Shown: in pieces, positions 35,678-47,286 of the stretch
Layout: each line of letters begins with the position of its first letter
How positions within the stretch are numbered: position 1 is the first letter of the stretch
Assembly: GCF_020379485.1 (NCBI RefSeq)
Contig: NC_063443.1
Span: forward strand, 18,471,531 to 18,535,530
Length of the DNA stretch: 64,000 nucleotides
Reading direction: 5' to 3'
Origin: Brassica napus
Taxonomy: Eukaryota; Streptophyta; Magnoliopsida; Brassicales; Brassicaceae
Notes under the pieces: model-generated
What the model was told of the DNA's origin: nothing
Database searches by the model: none
What the model saw: only the letters and a program-made list of their open reading frames with translations
Program-made: the position numbers and the translations under genes

Positions 35678-36220
35678 ATGGGCAGGTTTTTACTTGAGAC
35701 GCAAGCAAGCTCGACAATTTCAGCTACTGATGCAAACCCTAGAACTTTGGGAGGCTCTAACAGCAACACCAAAGATATGGATACCTTGGATACAAACATG
35801 GTGATTATCTTAGCGGCTCTTCTATGCGCCTTGATCTGTGCCCTTGGTCTCAATTCAGTCTTGCGATGTGTCTTGCGCTGCACAAGGAGATCCACGCCTA
35901 ACGAAGATCCAACTCACTCCAACCCAAACGCAAACGTACCAAAGGGGATCAAGAAACGGGATTTGAAGCGGATCCCCGTTGATTCATACAGCTCGGAGCT
36001 TAAGACGAAAGCCACGGAGTGTTTGATCTGCTTAGGAGATTTTTTGGTCGGAGAAAAGGTAAGGGTTTTGCCTAAATGTAACCATGGCTTCCACGTGAAG
36101 TGCATCGACACTTGGTTGCGGTCGCATTCCTCTTGTCCTACTTGTAGACAACCACTCATTCTACATCGAACTCTGGCCGATGGTTTCCTTCGGGATGATG
36201 ACGGGACGGTCGCAGCGTAA
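35678..36220 (+). CDS. DAF: RING-H2 E3 ubiquitin ligase, DAF/ATL type, 180 aa
   Basis: An intronless ATL-architecture protein. A membrane segment lies at about 41-63 ([18 protein letters not shown]), then a basic linker, the GLD-like region ([15 protein letters not shown], 92-106), and a complete RING-H2 at 115-156 with ligands C115, C118, C134, H136, H139, C142, C153 and C156. The Trp of the E2-contacting motif is W146 in [12 protein letters not shown]. It corresponds to At5g05280, DAD1-ACTIVATING FACTOR, which promotes anther dehiscence upstream of the jasmonate lipase DAD1. The short acidic C-terminus (RDDDGTVAA) lacks further domains. The upstream leader carries an 11-bp duplication at 35540-35573. 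Confidence 0.92.
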   Translation: MGRFLLETQASSTISATDANPRTLGGSNSNTKDMDTLDTNMVIILAALLCALICALGLNSVLRCVLRCTRRSTPNEDPTHSNPNANVPKGIKKRDLKRIPVDSYSSELKTKATECLICLGDFLVGEKVRVLPKCNHGFHVKCIDTWLRSHSSCPTCRQPLILHRTLADGFLRDDDGTVAA

Positions 36221-36931
36221 CACCGCGTCACTAGGATAATATGGTGATTGGTAATGAGCCTGATACGGCATGCTTGCTTCGGAGTTTTTTTTTAACTTTG
36301 CTTAAATGGGGTTTCCTCATTTAATTTGGTCATTGGTTGTTTGGTACATAGTAATATTGTGTTTTTTGTGAATTAACGTATTCACTTACAAATTAGGGAA
36401 GTTTCATCCACAGTTTCTGTAATCTGTTTTCGGGGTTGGGTTTGTTTCTTTGTTGTGGGGAATGTAAAACCAAAATTACAACAGGTTATGATCGATTCGG
36501 TTCGGTCAGCCTTTAGTTCGGACAAAGTTCGATTTTGAATGAAATAAATGTAAATATGTTGATTCAGTACCTCCGTTTTGGTTATCCGAATAGGTGGATA
36601 CATCTATTTAGTTGTAGTTATTGTTTTCAAAAAAAAAAATGTAAATATGTAGTTAGTTTAAATAAGGTTGTACATGTTTAAATTAATTAAATGGTTTCAT
36701 ATGCCATTTAATTAATGATTTCGATAATAATCATGATTGGATTGATCAGCTGCTCACTGCAATAAGTTTGGTATCTGATCATATTTTAGTTAACGAAGTT
36801 GCTCTGTGAATTTTATAAAGACAACCATTAAATATTTTATGAAGATAACCAAACACGATGTCTCACTTAAGAACGACATAATACAACAACATAAAACACA
36901 CCATAGATGATAGATGGCTATATAAGGAGTT
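36221..36931. other. Convergent 3' flanks of DAF and CHIL, with a small retroinsertion
   Basis: It holds both 3' UTRs and a 77-nt polyA insertion between 14-bp repeats (36546-36650). Confidence 0.55.
36546..36650 (+). mobile_element. Short polyA retroposon, 14-bp target duplication
   Basis: AAATGTAAATATGT occurs at 36546-36559 and 36637-36650. The 77 nt between end in a run of A. There is no coding capacity. It resembles a strongly 5'-truncated LINE or SINE insertion. Confidence 0.65.
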
Positions 36932-38032
36932 TTAGGTTAAAACTGCCGACAGAGAATCGGCGAGGGAGACGATGGTGGACGGTGAAACTCCTCGACTTCC
37001 AGACAAGTACCACTTCTGCATCATACCGACCACATTCGCATTCTCTACCTTCAGTTTCTCCTCTTCTTTACCTTCCGTCTCAAATCCGATCTTTACACAA
37101 GTGAATAAGTACAACCAGTTATACTAGGCTAAGAAATTCACTGGTTATTTTACTTCAAAATACCTCGCAAATTCCATCTTTGGCTGAGAAACGGTAAGTG
37201 ATGATGGAATGAGTTTTGAAGTACTTAGACTGAAAAAATCCCACAACTTTCTCGAGCTCGGTTTCTTCTTCCTCCTCGTACTTATCCTCAGCAGCCAAAC
37301 GATCTCTCACCGAATTCTCTAGCTGCACTCCGTACTGAGCTCCTTTTATTTCCTTTATAACCACCACCCTTATAACTTTCTCAATCTCCCCTGCAATAAA
37401 ATATCAACCGAACCGGTTCAATTTTGTTCGACTCATACTATATATGCCGAATATTTTATAGTAAAACCGGGTGTATAATCAGTTGAACCGAAGTAAACCA
37501 CAAACACTCTTTTCAACATTGAAATCACAAAGCCAAAACCAATATTAAACCAAATAGTTTATCCCTAATTCAAAATTGGTTTGCAACGTAAGAAGGACTG
37601 ATTAAGTTTACCGGAGGCCAGGGCGTCGAAGAAGTCGTCATCGCCGGCAAGATCCTTTCCGGTCTTGCCTTTCCATTTGTCAAGATGGGTTTTAACATCT
37701 GAAGGATCTAAGTAAACTCCTATGGCCGTGAACTTCACTTGAAGGAAATGGATCTCTATGTCAGTGATGCCTACAAAAAAAAAAGAACATATATATTAGT
37801 GACCTGATATTTTATTACATTATTGTCATGTAAGTGGAACCTAACCTTGGCCAAGAAGAGAGAGGGGCTTGGAAGTGATGATCTGTGGAGGAAAAGGAAC
37901 CTCGTGAACCATGACCATCTCTGTTCCCACTGTTTGATCAATAATCACATGCACAAAGTTTAACAAAATAAATATCTTAATTACTCAGGTGGAAAAAATT
38001 AATTTATTAACAAAATGCAAAGAGTCTATACT
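36932..38032 (-). CDS. CHIL: Chalcone isomerase-like protein (type IV CHI), 209 aa
   Basis: Exons (minus): one base at 38032, then 37846-37929, 37612-37770, 37164-37390 and 36932-37090 (630 nt, 209 residues). The A of the start codon ends the first exon and TG opens the second, so the leader intron (37930-38031) cuts the ATG. Without this, the frame would begin at an internal ATG (37916-37918) and lose MGTE. The CHI fold is clear: [30 protein letters not shown] and [18 protein letters not shown]. Type IV CHIL proteins lack isomerase activity but bind chalcone synthase and improve its accuracy, which raises flavonoid yield. It corresponds to At5g05270. Length matches the A. thaliana protein as I recall it. 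Confidence 0.9.
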
Positions 38033-38404
38033 TTTTCTGTTGTTTTTGTATGTCTGAAACTGAGAAAGTAGAGTTTATAACCAGCTTGGTGTATCAGCTT
38101 TTGATGATCTTGCAGAAATTATTTCTTTAACGTTTAATGTGGAATATCTATATAGTAAGCGATCGAGAGACTGGTGGTAGGTAACATGGTTTCTGCTAAC
38201 GTTCAAAGCTTGTGTGATCTAACAGAAAACGCATTTTTTTATTAATTGTATTGTTTATTAAATGATCGTAACAAATGTTCAACGATCCAGCAGGAAGCCA
38301 CGTACGTAATTAGGTTAACCAGCCAGTCCACAACCACTCGTTCTACCTACCAGTGAAGATACATAAATAAGAGACAGTAGTAGCAAATACGTATAGCTAA
38401 AAAT

Positions 38405-38555
38405 AAAGTGCTAAGTATGATTATTTGTTAGAAAGTTGATGCATAGTATGGAAGTTATATCATTAAACAAGGTTCACACTTGATGTATACAGGATTTTTT
38501 GATGAATAAAAATTTAACATTCATTCAAAAAAAAAAAAAAAAAAAAAGTGCTAAG
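38405..38555 (+). mobile_element. PolyA retroposon, about 129 nt, 11-bp target duplication
   Basis: AAAGTGCTAAG occurs at 38405-38415 and 38545-38555. The insertion between ends TTTAACATTCATTC followed by about 20 A. This 3' end resembles that of the element at the right edge of the window (TTTAACATTCTTTC plus A run), which suggests one LINE-dependent family. Confidence 0.75.
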
Positions 38556-38952
38556 ATGCAAAATGATAAATGGATGCCTTTTTTTTTAGAACAACCTAAA
38601 TACAGTGGATGCCTACATTCGCTTATCTGATACAGTGATTATTGTGGGTTGGATTTGCAAAACTTGAGCCCACCCAAACCCAGGCAAGTCGAATTTTCTA
38701 GTCCAGATAAAATACAAGTATAATATAACAAAAACATGGGCCATTTATTTACAACTCGATAGGCCCAATTATAGAAGCCCTTAGTAGTATTTTAAACGTG
38801 ACTCTACCTAAAAATGGAAAAGGATTTGATGATGCATAACAGCCACATGATTTAAGAGTACTTGATGATACGAAAATTAAACGCGCCAAAAATGCCACAT
38901 GGTATACAGTCGTAAGCCGAAGGACTGACACATTACGAGACATTGAATAGTA

Positions 38953-39027
38953 TACGAGACACCGACTGTTGTTCCTTTTATGACCGGCAACTATTGTACG
39001 AGACATTGACTGTTGTTCCTTTTACAG
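38953..39027. repeat. Diverged 44-bp tandem duplication
   Basis: Both units start TACGAGACA and share GACTGTTGTTCCTTTTA. The second unit (from 38997) is recognisable for about 31 bp. A third partial ACGAGACATTGA lies just upstream at 38934-38945. Confidence 0.7.
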
Positions 39028-39736
39028 CCTACCAGTGATGCACTAGTCACCGACTGTTCCAAATCGGGGAAGTTTCGATCCTATGTCTAAACTAATTCTT
39101 AGTTGTTTCATCGTGCTTCCTGGAAGGCCGAGAATTACAATACTTAAAACGTTTTACAGTAACCATAACTGAACTGTTCTGGACCACAATTAACCAATGG
39201 TTATGGTCTCTTAGAATCGAAAATTAGTGAAATATTTAACTCCATTTATAGAATAGAATACTATAGAATTTAGTACACCTGACATAGGAAGTTTCATTAC
39301 GAAGGAAATTTTAAGTGTTGCAAATTTTAGTTAATTTCATAAGTAATAGATATAGCTTTCTATTTTAATTATTCGTGCTTTGAGTATTTTTAAAAATTTA
39401 TAGGCTGGCTAACTGAAATATATAATATGTTATGGAATAATTATAAAATTATCCGTAGAGTTTAGGCTAATAATATACATGCATTGTCACCCAAGAAAAA
39501 AACAACTACCATGTATATGCATGAGATATTGACAAAATCGCGGATTCGTTAGAACTTAGAATGTTTTTCTTCCAACATGTAAAGCACATTTAACTCCCAC
39601 CGATTACAACAAGAGCTAGTGCCTATATATAGCTAGCTTTGCTAATTCCTCATCACCTCACTTCAAAAACAAATACAAACTATTCCATTCAAACTCCAAC
39701 ACAACCTAAGATATAATTTTCCCAAGTTGAGTAACA

Positions 39737-41574
39737 ATGCTCGACTCCACCTCATTGCTTGCGTTTATTCTAGGTTTTCTCATCCTTACATTCACAGTGA
39801 AGCGTAAGGAATCGAAGAAAACCGTGTTGGTGACTTCATACACAAGAAACCTCCCTCTCCCTCCCGGACCAAAACCCTGGCCTATAATTGGAAACCTACC
39901 GGAAATACTATGGAGGAACAAACCGGTGTTTCGTTGGATACATTCCCTCATGGAAGAACTCAACACTGATATTGCATGTATCCGTCTCGCCAATACTCAC
40001 GTGATTCCCGTGACATCCCCTCGTATTGCACGGGAGATTCTGAAGAAGCAAGACTCCATTTTCGCCACTAGACCGCTAACTATGGGTACGGAGTACAGCA
40101 GCCGCGGGTACTTAACCATTGCGGTGGAGCCACAAGGCGAACAGTGGAAGAAGATGAGGAGAGTGGTGGCATCTCACGTGACGTGTCAGAAGAGCTTCAG
40201 ATGGACGCTCGAGCAGAGAACCGAAGAGGCCGATAACCTCGTACGGTACATCAATAAACTTTGTAAGGGTTCTGAGGGTATTGATGTTAGGCATGTGGTG
40301 CGGCAATACAGCGGTAATGTAGCTCGGAAGATGTTGTTTGGTGTAAGGCATTTTGGCAAAGGAAGTGAAGATGGATCTGGACCGGGGTTCGAGGAGATTG
40401 AACATGTTGATTCTTTGTTTAAGGTTGTAACGCATCTTTACGCCTTTGCATTGTCGGATTATGTCCCGTGGCTAAGGTTCTTGGACTTGGAAGGCCACGA
40501 GAAGGTCGTGAGTGGTGCAATGAGGAATGTAAGTAAGTACAACGATCCTTTGGTCGACAAAAGACTCGACCTATGGCGTAATGGGAAGATGAACGAGCCT
40601 CAAGATTTTCTCGACATGCTTATATTGGCGAAGGACACCAACGGGAAGCCTGCTCTGTCGGACGAAGAGATCAAAGCACAAGTGACGGTATGCGTATTTA
40701 TCAACTTAATCATATATAATATATATATATATACTACATAGTTGAGGTTTTCATTTTTATACACAACTATAAAATTTCGACGTTTTTATATACAAATATA
40801 AAATTCCGGCTCTTTTATTTTTATATGATATGTCTAAATACTTTTCATTTGGCATTGGCAAAAAAATTTATTTGTTTTTACAAAAAAATCTATTAATTTA
40901 TGATCTCTAACATTTTTGGCTGCTAATTACTTTGTTGGATTGTGAAGGAACTAATGTTGGCAACGGTGGATAATCCGTCGAATGCGGTAGAATGGGCCAT
41001 GGCGGAGATGATTAACGAACCGAACATCATGAAGAAAGCCGTGGAGGAGGTCGATAGGATAGTTGGAAAGGACCGCTTGGTCCTTGAATCCGACCTCCCA
41101 AATCTCAACTATTTGAAGGCTTGTGTGAAAGAGGCGTTCCGGTTACACCCAGTGGCACCGTTCAATCTCCCACACATGTCGACGGCTGATGCAGTGGTGG
41201 ACGGTTACTTCATTCCCAAGGGAAGTCACGTGCTGATCAGTCGTTTAGGGATCGGGAGAAACCCTAACGTGTGGGATAAGCCGCTTAAGTTCGACCCTGA
41301 GAGACATTTGGGCGATAACAAAAACGTGGAGCTGAACGATCCAGATCTCAATATAATATCGTTTAGTGCAGGGAGAAAGGGGTGCATGGGTTCGAATATT
41401 GGGTCGGCCATGACGTACATGCTACTGGCTCGGTTGATTCAAGGGTTCACGTGGTCATCAATGCCTGGTGAGGATAAAGTGGACATTACTGAAAGTAAGA
41501 CTGACCTTTTCATGGCAAAACCTTTACACGCAGTTGGAACACCTCGTCTGGCTCCACACGTTTACTCAATCTAA
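39737..41574 (+). CDS. CYP79A2: Cytochrome P450 CYP79A2 (phenylalanine N-monooxygenase), 525 aa
   Basis: Two exons, 39737-40687 and 40948-41574, with the intron in the I-helix region as in the CYP79 family. An N-terminal ER anchor is followed by the proline hinge LPLPPGPKPWPIIGN. CYP79 features are present: NPSNAVEWAMAEM (about 326-338) in place of the usual AGTDT oxygen-binding motif, K-helix EAFR (379-382), PERH, and the haem loop FSAGRKGCMG with Cys 463. The enzyme converts L-phenylalanine to phenylacetaldoxime at the ER, the first step to benzylglucosinolate. It corresponds to At5g05260. A TATA box lies about 105 bp upstream of the ATG. No lesions are seen, so the phenylalanine branch is expected to be functional. 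Confidence 0.95.
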
Positions 41575-42732
41575 TTGAGAAAGTGAACATTTTAGTTAAA
41601 AAATGTAGCAAGAATTGCATGTGACGGTATTGGTTTCGTTCGAGTCGCTAGCGTGTGTCCTTTTGTTGGCCTTTTTCGTTTCATATTTTCGTAATTTTAT
41701 TTCATTTCTGTCTACTATATTTTAATGTTTTTAGCATATCTTGTTTTTCTTTCTTTCACCAGTTCCTCAATGATGTTTTATTCTATGTGAGGTTTTATCA
41801 AATAAAAGTGGATTGATGCTTATAGATTTTGAGCAAATTTATAATTATGCAGAAATTGTAATACCACAAAAAAGTTTAATGACATGTTGAATAATCAAAT
41901 AAAAGGTATGAAATTAATTAAAATTGGGAAATAAAGATTGTATTTCTTTCTTTCTTTGCTTAATATGCCTCTATAATAGGAGTGTCCATAATTTAAAAAT
42001 CATATATTTGATATATTGTTTGTTTATCCAGCTCAGATGGCTTAAAAATAAAAGTATTGTTGATTCCAACGTGGATATGATTAGCTGACATGGCAAACAT
42101 GTGTGAAGCATGACATCCACGTAGTTAAGCAGACGACTGCTGCGTGTTACTCTGAGACCGCCACGCACCCAAACTACATTCCCACGTGCCTATAGATTTC
42201 TACGTCTCGTGGGTCGTGGCCACCGTTCGATCGAGTCTCTGTGGGGCGTTTTATTACAATCCTACGGCTTAAATCAAACGAAATACTCCGATAGTGATCT
42301 GTCTGAAATTTAAAAAAAACGCCGTTATTTCATTAAAGGTCTTTAATCATTGACATCGTTCCACTGTCTTAATGAGACAATCCACTACGGACTTCCTATC
42401 GTGCAACCGTGATTTTCTTCTTTATAATACTCCCATGCAATGATTAACAACCAGTAAAACAAATACTTAAATCACAGTGCACCTGGACACAACCACAGCA
42501 GATTACACCTCGTCAGCATGTTATAATGAACCTTGGCGTTATTTAAGTCATCTTCTTACGTTACAATTCATTCATCCCACCGCTGGATTTTTTCTTCGCC
42601 TCGAAACACTCATTGTTAATCTATCTTCTTTTCACAATATTTAATAAGTCGAATCCGGCGAATTGTAGTCTTAGGTTTTGTAATTAATATAATTTTATTG
42701 GACGTGAAATCTTATCTCATCGCCGAAGAAAG
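41575..42732. other. CYP79A2 3' flank and upstream region of the next gene
   Basis: No ORF or repeat of note. CACGTGG/CCACGTG-like G-box cores occur at 42115-42190. Confidence 0.4.
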
Positions 42733-43422
42733 ATGGCCTATGCAAAAATAGGTTACGGTGGTACTTATCTAGTGCACCGTGGCATATTGGAGTCCGATAA
42801 CAATGCGAGATCGCTTCCATCTTCGTTTCCGATCAATCGCGATGGTAATCGCCGTATCAACGTCGTAACGATCTCGGCGTCTATGGCGGAGGCGGTATCG
42901 GAGATAGAGAAACAGAGAGGAGGAAGAAGAAGCGGAGGGAGAGATCGTAGAGAGGTGGAGGTGACGCGTGAGAAGCTGGACAGGTGGATGAAGGAATCTG
43001 TGACGGAGATCGTGAAGAATTTAAGTGAAGCGCCTTTGTTGGTCCATCTGTACGCCGGAGATGAGGAGAAGGGGACGGTGGTGGTGATGAAAGCGGAGGA
43101 GTGGGCGGCGGTGAAGGGGAGATGGAAGAGAGGAGAGGCGGAGATGCCGGATGGAATGATATTCGTGGAGCAGTTAGGAGCGGGGGATGAGGAAAACTGC
43201 GGTTGTGGCTTTGAAGGTGACGATGGGACGCGTGCATGGGGATTGGTGGTGCAGGGGAAAGGAGTGGAGTGTGGGCCGGTTTGTTATTTGCTAAAGACTA
43301 CACGGGTTGGGTCAGGGTCAGGTCTGAGCATGCAGTGTACCCATTTCTGCTTAGCTAAGGTTTCGAGTTTTAGGGAGACGGCTGAGTCTCAGCTTAGAAA
43401 TTGTTGGCTCGTTGGAAATTAA
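42733..43422 (+). CDS. Conserved plant protein of unknown function, 229 aa
   Basis: Intronless. The N-terminus (MAYAKIGYGGTYLVHRGILE, then a Ser/Arg-rich stretch to about 50) could be a plastid transit peptide. The core has a basic helix (EKQRGGRRSGGRDRREVEVT), then REKLDRWMKESVTEIVKNLS and PLLVHLYAG. The C-terminal half ends in CTHFCLAKVSSFRETAESQL and RNCWLV, a conserved plant block with several cysteines (CGCGF, CGPVCYLL). I recognise no catalytic motif. It corresponds by position to At5g05250. Coding DNA is GC-rich compared with the flanks. A 594-bp MITE sits 44 bp after the stop, so it may form part of the 3' UTR. Confidence 0.85.
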   Translation: MAYAKIGYGGTYLVHRGILESDNNARSLPSSFPINRDGNRRINVVTISASMAEAVSEIEKQRGGRRSGGRDRREVEVTREKLDRWMKESVTEIVKNLSEAPLLVHLYAGDEEKGTVVVMKAEEWAAVKGRWKRGEAEMPDGMIFVEQLGAGDEENCGCGFEGDDGTRAWGLVVQGKGVECGPVCYLLKTTRVGSGSGLSMQCTHFCLAKVSSFRETAESQLRNCWLVGN

Positions 43423-43466
43423 CAATGAAGCCTCTTCGGTTTCATCGTGTGAATAATTGAAACTTA

Positions 43467-44060
43467 GAGCATCCGCAATGGTGGACTCCTTCTTGGATCC
43501 TTATCATTATTATATTAATTTTTTTTTGTTTTTTTTGTTTGAATAGTTAAGGACTTTAGTCAAAATAATATGTCCAATGGTGATTTCTAATTAGGAGTTC
43601 TTAGAAATAAAAAAAATAATTTTTTTTTAAATTGAAATTGAAATTTTATTAATTGCATGATTAAAAATAAATATACCAGAAAATAGAAGTTTAAAAATGT
43701 ATAAGTTTAAAAACTATAAGTTTTTCAATTTCAATTTTTTCTAAAAAATATAAATTATAAGCTAAAAATTTTCTATTAGTTTTTCTTATCTTATGTATAA
43801 GTTTATCTTCTTAAAACTATAGGTTTCATTTAATATAAGTGTGATAGAGTTTAAAAATGTCTATGTTTGATACAAGTTTAAAAATGTTTACAAGTCAAAT
43901 GTTTACAAGTCATAGCCACCACGTATACAAGGATTTGATCCTTAAATTCTTTATGTAAGGATCAATCCTTGTATTATGTTATTCAAATAATAGTTTTTTA
44001 ATCTGATAAACATTGGATGTGGAGCTAAGGATCCTTAACGGACTCCCATTGCAGATGGTC
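43467..44060. mobile_element. Tourist-like (PIF/Harbinger) MITE, 594 bp
   Basis: The left end is GAGCATCCGCAATGG, and the right end inverted is GACCATCTGCAATGG. TTA flanks both ends (43464-43466 and 44061-44063), the 3-bp TSD expected for PIF/Harbinger. Internal GGATCCTTA blocks near both ends extend the inverted similarity. It is non-coding and AT-rich. Its termini are of a kind common in Brassica genomes. Confidence 0.75.
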
Positions 44061-44528
44061 TTAATCTAGTGTGCAATGTGTCTCAAATTATTCATGCCTC
44101 TGTTCAACAAAGTCTTAGTGGCATGTTCAACGATATAGTAAAATAGTTTTATGTTGTTCAGAAAAAAGTTAAATAGTTTATAGCTTTATTTATATATATT
44201 TGACATTTTTTTTGAGATTATAATTAAGCTCTAAATTTAGTGATATATCTAAAAATTTATATCTATAAACCATAATTTATATATTACTTTTAAATTTATT
44301 TATAGATTCAGACCATGTTTAACCGGTCCATTTTGCTTACAATTTATATATTACTGTGTCGTTGTTATGTTTTATGTTACCATGATACCACCCATATGTA
44401 CATCTTGGTTTTTCTATTTGAACTTATATGTACATCTTGTTGTCACAAGATTGTTAAGTTCATGGGGAATCACATCAATCCAGATCTGGTCATACAATAC
44501 AAAAAATAAGAAAAGGTAACACAATAAC

Positions 44529-44573
44529 TTTTGTTTGATTACCCAAAAAAATAATTTTTTTTGTTTGATTACC
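44529..44573. repeat. Micro-insertion with 15-bp flanking duplication
   Basis: TTTTGTTTGATTACC occurs at 44529-44543 and 44559-44573, separated by the 15 nt CAAAAAAATAATTTT. Confidence 0.7.
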
Positions 44574-45243
44574 ATAGTTTGTCTTGGCCATTAAACCCAA
44601 AGTTAATTTGGAGATAGACTTAAGGAAGGTGATTTTTAATAAGATAAAATATCCTTTGACCAATGTAAAGGATAAGATATACTATGGTCTATGGTAAGTA
44701 AATACCATAGAATATAGTGTATCATACTTACATATGAGTTAATTAATCACAAATATGTTGCTAATGATATGGATTATAAATTATATCATTGATATATATA
44801 TATATATATATATATTTAATTCCTGATTTAGTGAATAATTTTTTATATGTTGGTATCTGCAACAGATTAGACAACTGATTCTTTGCTAACTTCCATATAA
44901 TTTTTTTGACACATGTAATAAGTAATTAAATCCCAAATCTGATTAAATTTTTTAAATATCAGATTCTTAATCACACTATTCCCAAAAATACAAAAGATTC
45001 AATTTTAAAAGGGCCCAAACCAAGATTCCCTCCAAATCATGAAAGAGCCTACTGGTTTTGAATTTGAATACCTTAAGACCCAAAAGGAAAAATAAATACA
45101 TTTTGTGTGTTCGTTCTTTGTCAGAGAGATTATTATAAACTACGCACACATCGCGCGCTCTTCTTCTTCTCCCTCTCCTCCTCTCTCTCCCCACTCCAAT
45201 TCGTAGGGTTCCGATCTCCATCAGATCTTAAACCCACTCCCCC

Positions 45244-47286
45244 ATGGGTGAAAACGACAGTGTTTGTGGTGGGTTTTCGCTAATTACCAGATCCGACTTA
45301 AAGGTTTGTTCTTTGGTTCCTTTTCTTTGTTTCTGGGGTTCTCTTCGGACCGATCTTCTCTGTTTGTCTTTGTAATGTTTCGATCTATTTAATTGTTTTA
45401 CGGTTTGGGTTTTAGATGGGAGGCAATGAATTGGATGAGAAACAGAAGCTGAGTCATTTTGGACCCGTTGACACATTTAGAAATTCAGGTAATTTTACTG
45501 TTACATTTGGTAAGGTTTCTAATTGAAAATGTATACACTTGAATTGTTACAATGTGACATTCATCTATGCTACAGGTAACACTGGTCATGCTCCTAAAGA
45601 CACTGAACAGTCTCAAGTTTGCAAACTTTCTCAGAGTTTTGTTAAAGAAGGAGCGAGTAGTGAGGTGTTTGGTCAACAGGTCAAGCCTTCTTCGGATAAG
45701 AGAATTGATGTTGGATGCGTGGCACAGAAAAGAAGCGGGTTATCATCGGTTTCAAGCTGCTTGAATGATGATTTATCTACGGTTTGCTCCTCCAGGAGAA
45801 GCGATAAGCCTGGTTCAACGGATGCTTACTCAGAGTGTGGGAGTTCTAGTGTCCCTGTTGAGGCAAATGATCCGATGAAGCTGTGGAAAGCGATGAAGGA
45901 AAACGGGTTTCTTTCTAACCCGCACGGTGCGACGTCAAGCAGCTGTGTCGTCTCATCTTCTCATGGAGGGATACCTGCTCCGAGGAAACGTGGTCGCAAA
46001 AGCAAGACTAATAATGATGCTGCGATGGTGATGAAGAAGAGGAAGATTGAGATTGCAAGGAAGGAGGAAGTTGACAACAGGTTTGCTAGGCTAGCTGCTC
46101 CTAGTGGACTGCTCAATGAACTCAACCCTGGGATTATAAACCACGTTAGGAACAAGAAGCAAGTGCTTTCCATCATCCAAAGCATTGTCAAGTCTGATAA
46201 AGACTCTGGAAGAAACTATCATCACCACTCGATGAGGCTTAACAATACTACAGCTGCGGATGATGTGAACACTGGTGGTGCCTCTAGATCTGATTTTAGC
46301 CAAGGATTCAAGTATGGCATGCCAGAAGATAACTACTACGATGAGAAATGCGCAGATGGTGAAGAAAATAGTAAGTTCTCGGAGAATGCGAGTTCCTTGT
46401 CTACCGAGGACGCAGCGAGTTTGAACCGTGATAGTGTTCTCACTGTCAAAGGTATGTTCTCAGTCAAGTGTGGATGGTTTTATACTATCATAGGTGGCTT
46501 AGATAGATCTTAATCTTTGATTTGCAGCGGCTACAGTGGCGTCTCAGTGGTTGGAACTGCTTCATCAGGACATCAAATGCCGTGTTTCCGGTAAGAACTC
46601 GTTTAAGATCATTGATGCAACTAAAACTATGATACTTGTTGTTCTTGAAAATTTATCTTTGTTTCTTTTTTCAGCTCTTCGCCGAAGCAAGAAGAGGGTT
46701 CGAGCAGTTGTGACGACAGAGCTACCTTTCTTAATAAGCAAAGAGTTCCCAGCTGATCAGGAGAATGATCCAAGTGTACTCTTCAATGGAGCTTCGAGGG
46801 CGTCAACGGTGGATAACCACAAGAACAGATGGATGGCGCTGTTTAAACAACTCGAGCAAACGCTATCAGAAGAAGAGAAACAATTGGTAAAGAAGCTGAG
46901 ATAATAGCTTAACCACACATTTATCCTCTTTTGTGTTAGTGTCTGATTTTGAGTTTGGGAACTTGAAAATTCAGGAGAGCTGGTTAAATAAAGTGAGAGA
47001 GCTGCAATCGCACTGCGACCAAGGTCTGCAACACTTGAGCTTGAGTTCTGGTCAGAACTTCTTACAGTTAGGAATGCCACTGTACTCTAGGTATGACCAT
47101 TTCAGTACTTGCTTATCTCATTACTCTGCTACACTACTTGTTCCCCAGTTCAGACTGTTTGAACTGTGTTGCAGAGCTGCGGATGCACTGATCTCAGATA
47201 AGGATTTAGCCGTTAGAGCAGCCGCAGCCTCCATATATTCGACCTGCAATTTTCTTGCATCAGAGGAGAACATAGCCTGTACCTGA
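45244..47286 (+). CDS. Plant-specific, probably nuclear protein, 503 aa
   Basis: Seven exons, 45244-45303, 45416-45488, 45576-46451, 46528-46590, 46675-46886, 46975-47090 and 47175-47286, total 1512 nt in frame. The large third exon encodes a serine-rich, mostly disordered region. It contains LWKAMKENGFLSNPHG and a strongly basic stretch PAPRKRGRKSKT...MKKRKIEIARKEE (about 186-215) that acts as nuclear signal and resembles an AT-hook (GRK rather than GRP). The C-terminal third is helical: TVASQWLELLHQDIKCRVSA, RRSKKRVRAVVTTELPFL, ESWLNKVRELQSHCDQGLQH. I know of no assigned function. It corresponds by position to At5g05240. No catalytic residues are recognisable. Confidence 0.82.

Larger units (their letters stand above)
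38033..39736. other. Divergent CHIL / CYP79A2 upstream region
   Basis: CTATATAG-type TATA for CHIL at 38148-38155 (minus); TATATATA for CYP79A2 at 39624-39631 (+). It also holds a polyA retroposon (38416-38544) and a diverged 44-bp tandem duplication (38953-39027). No gene is seen. Confidence 0.6.
43423..45243. other. Intergenic with PIF/Harbinger-type MITE
   Basis: The MITE is at 43467-44060. An (AT)n run lies at 44792-44815. Direct repeats around a 15-nt A/T-rich insertion lie at 44529-44573. CT-rich leader sequence of the next gene lies at about 45150-45240. Confidence 0.6.
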
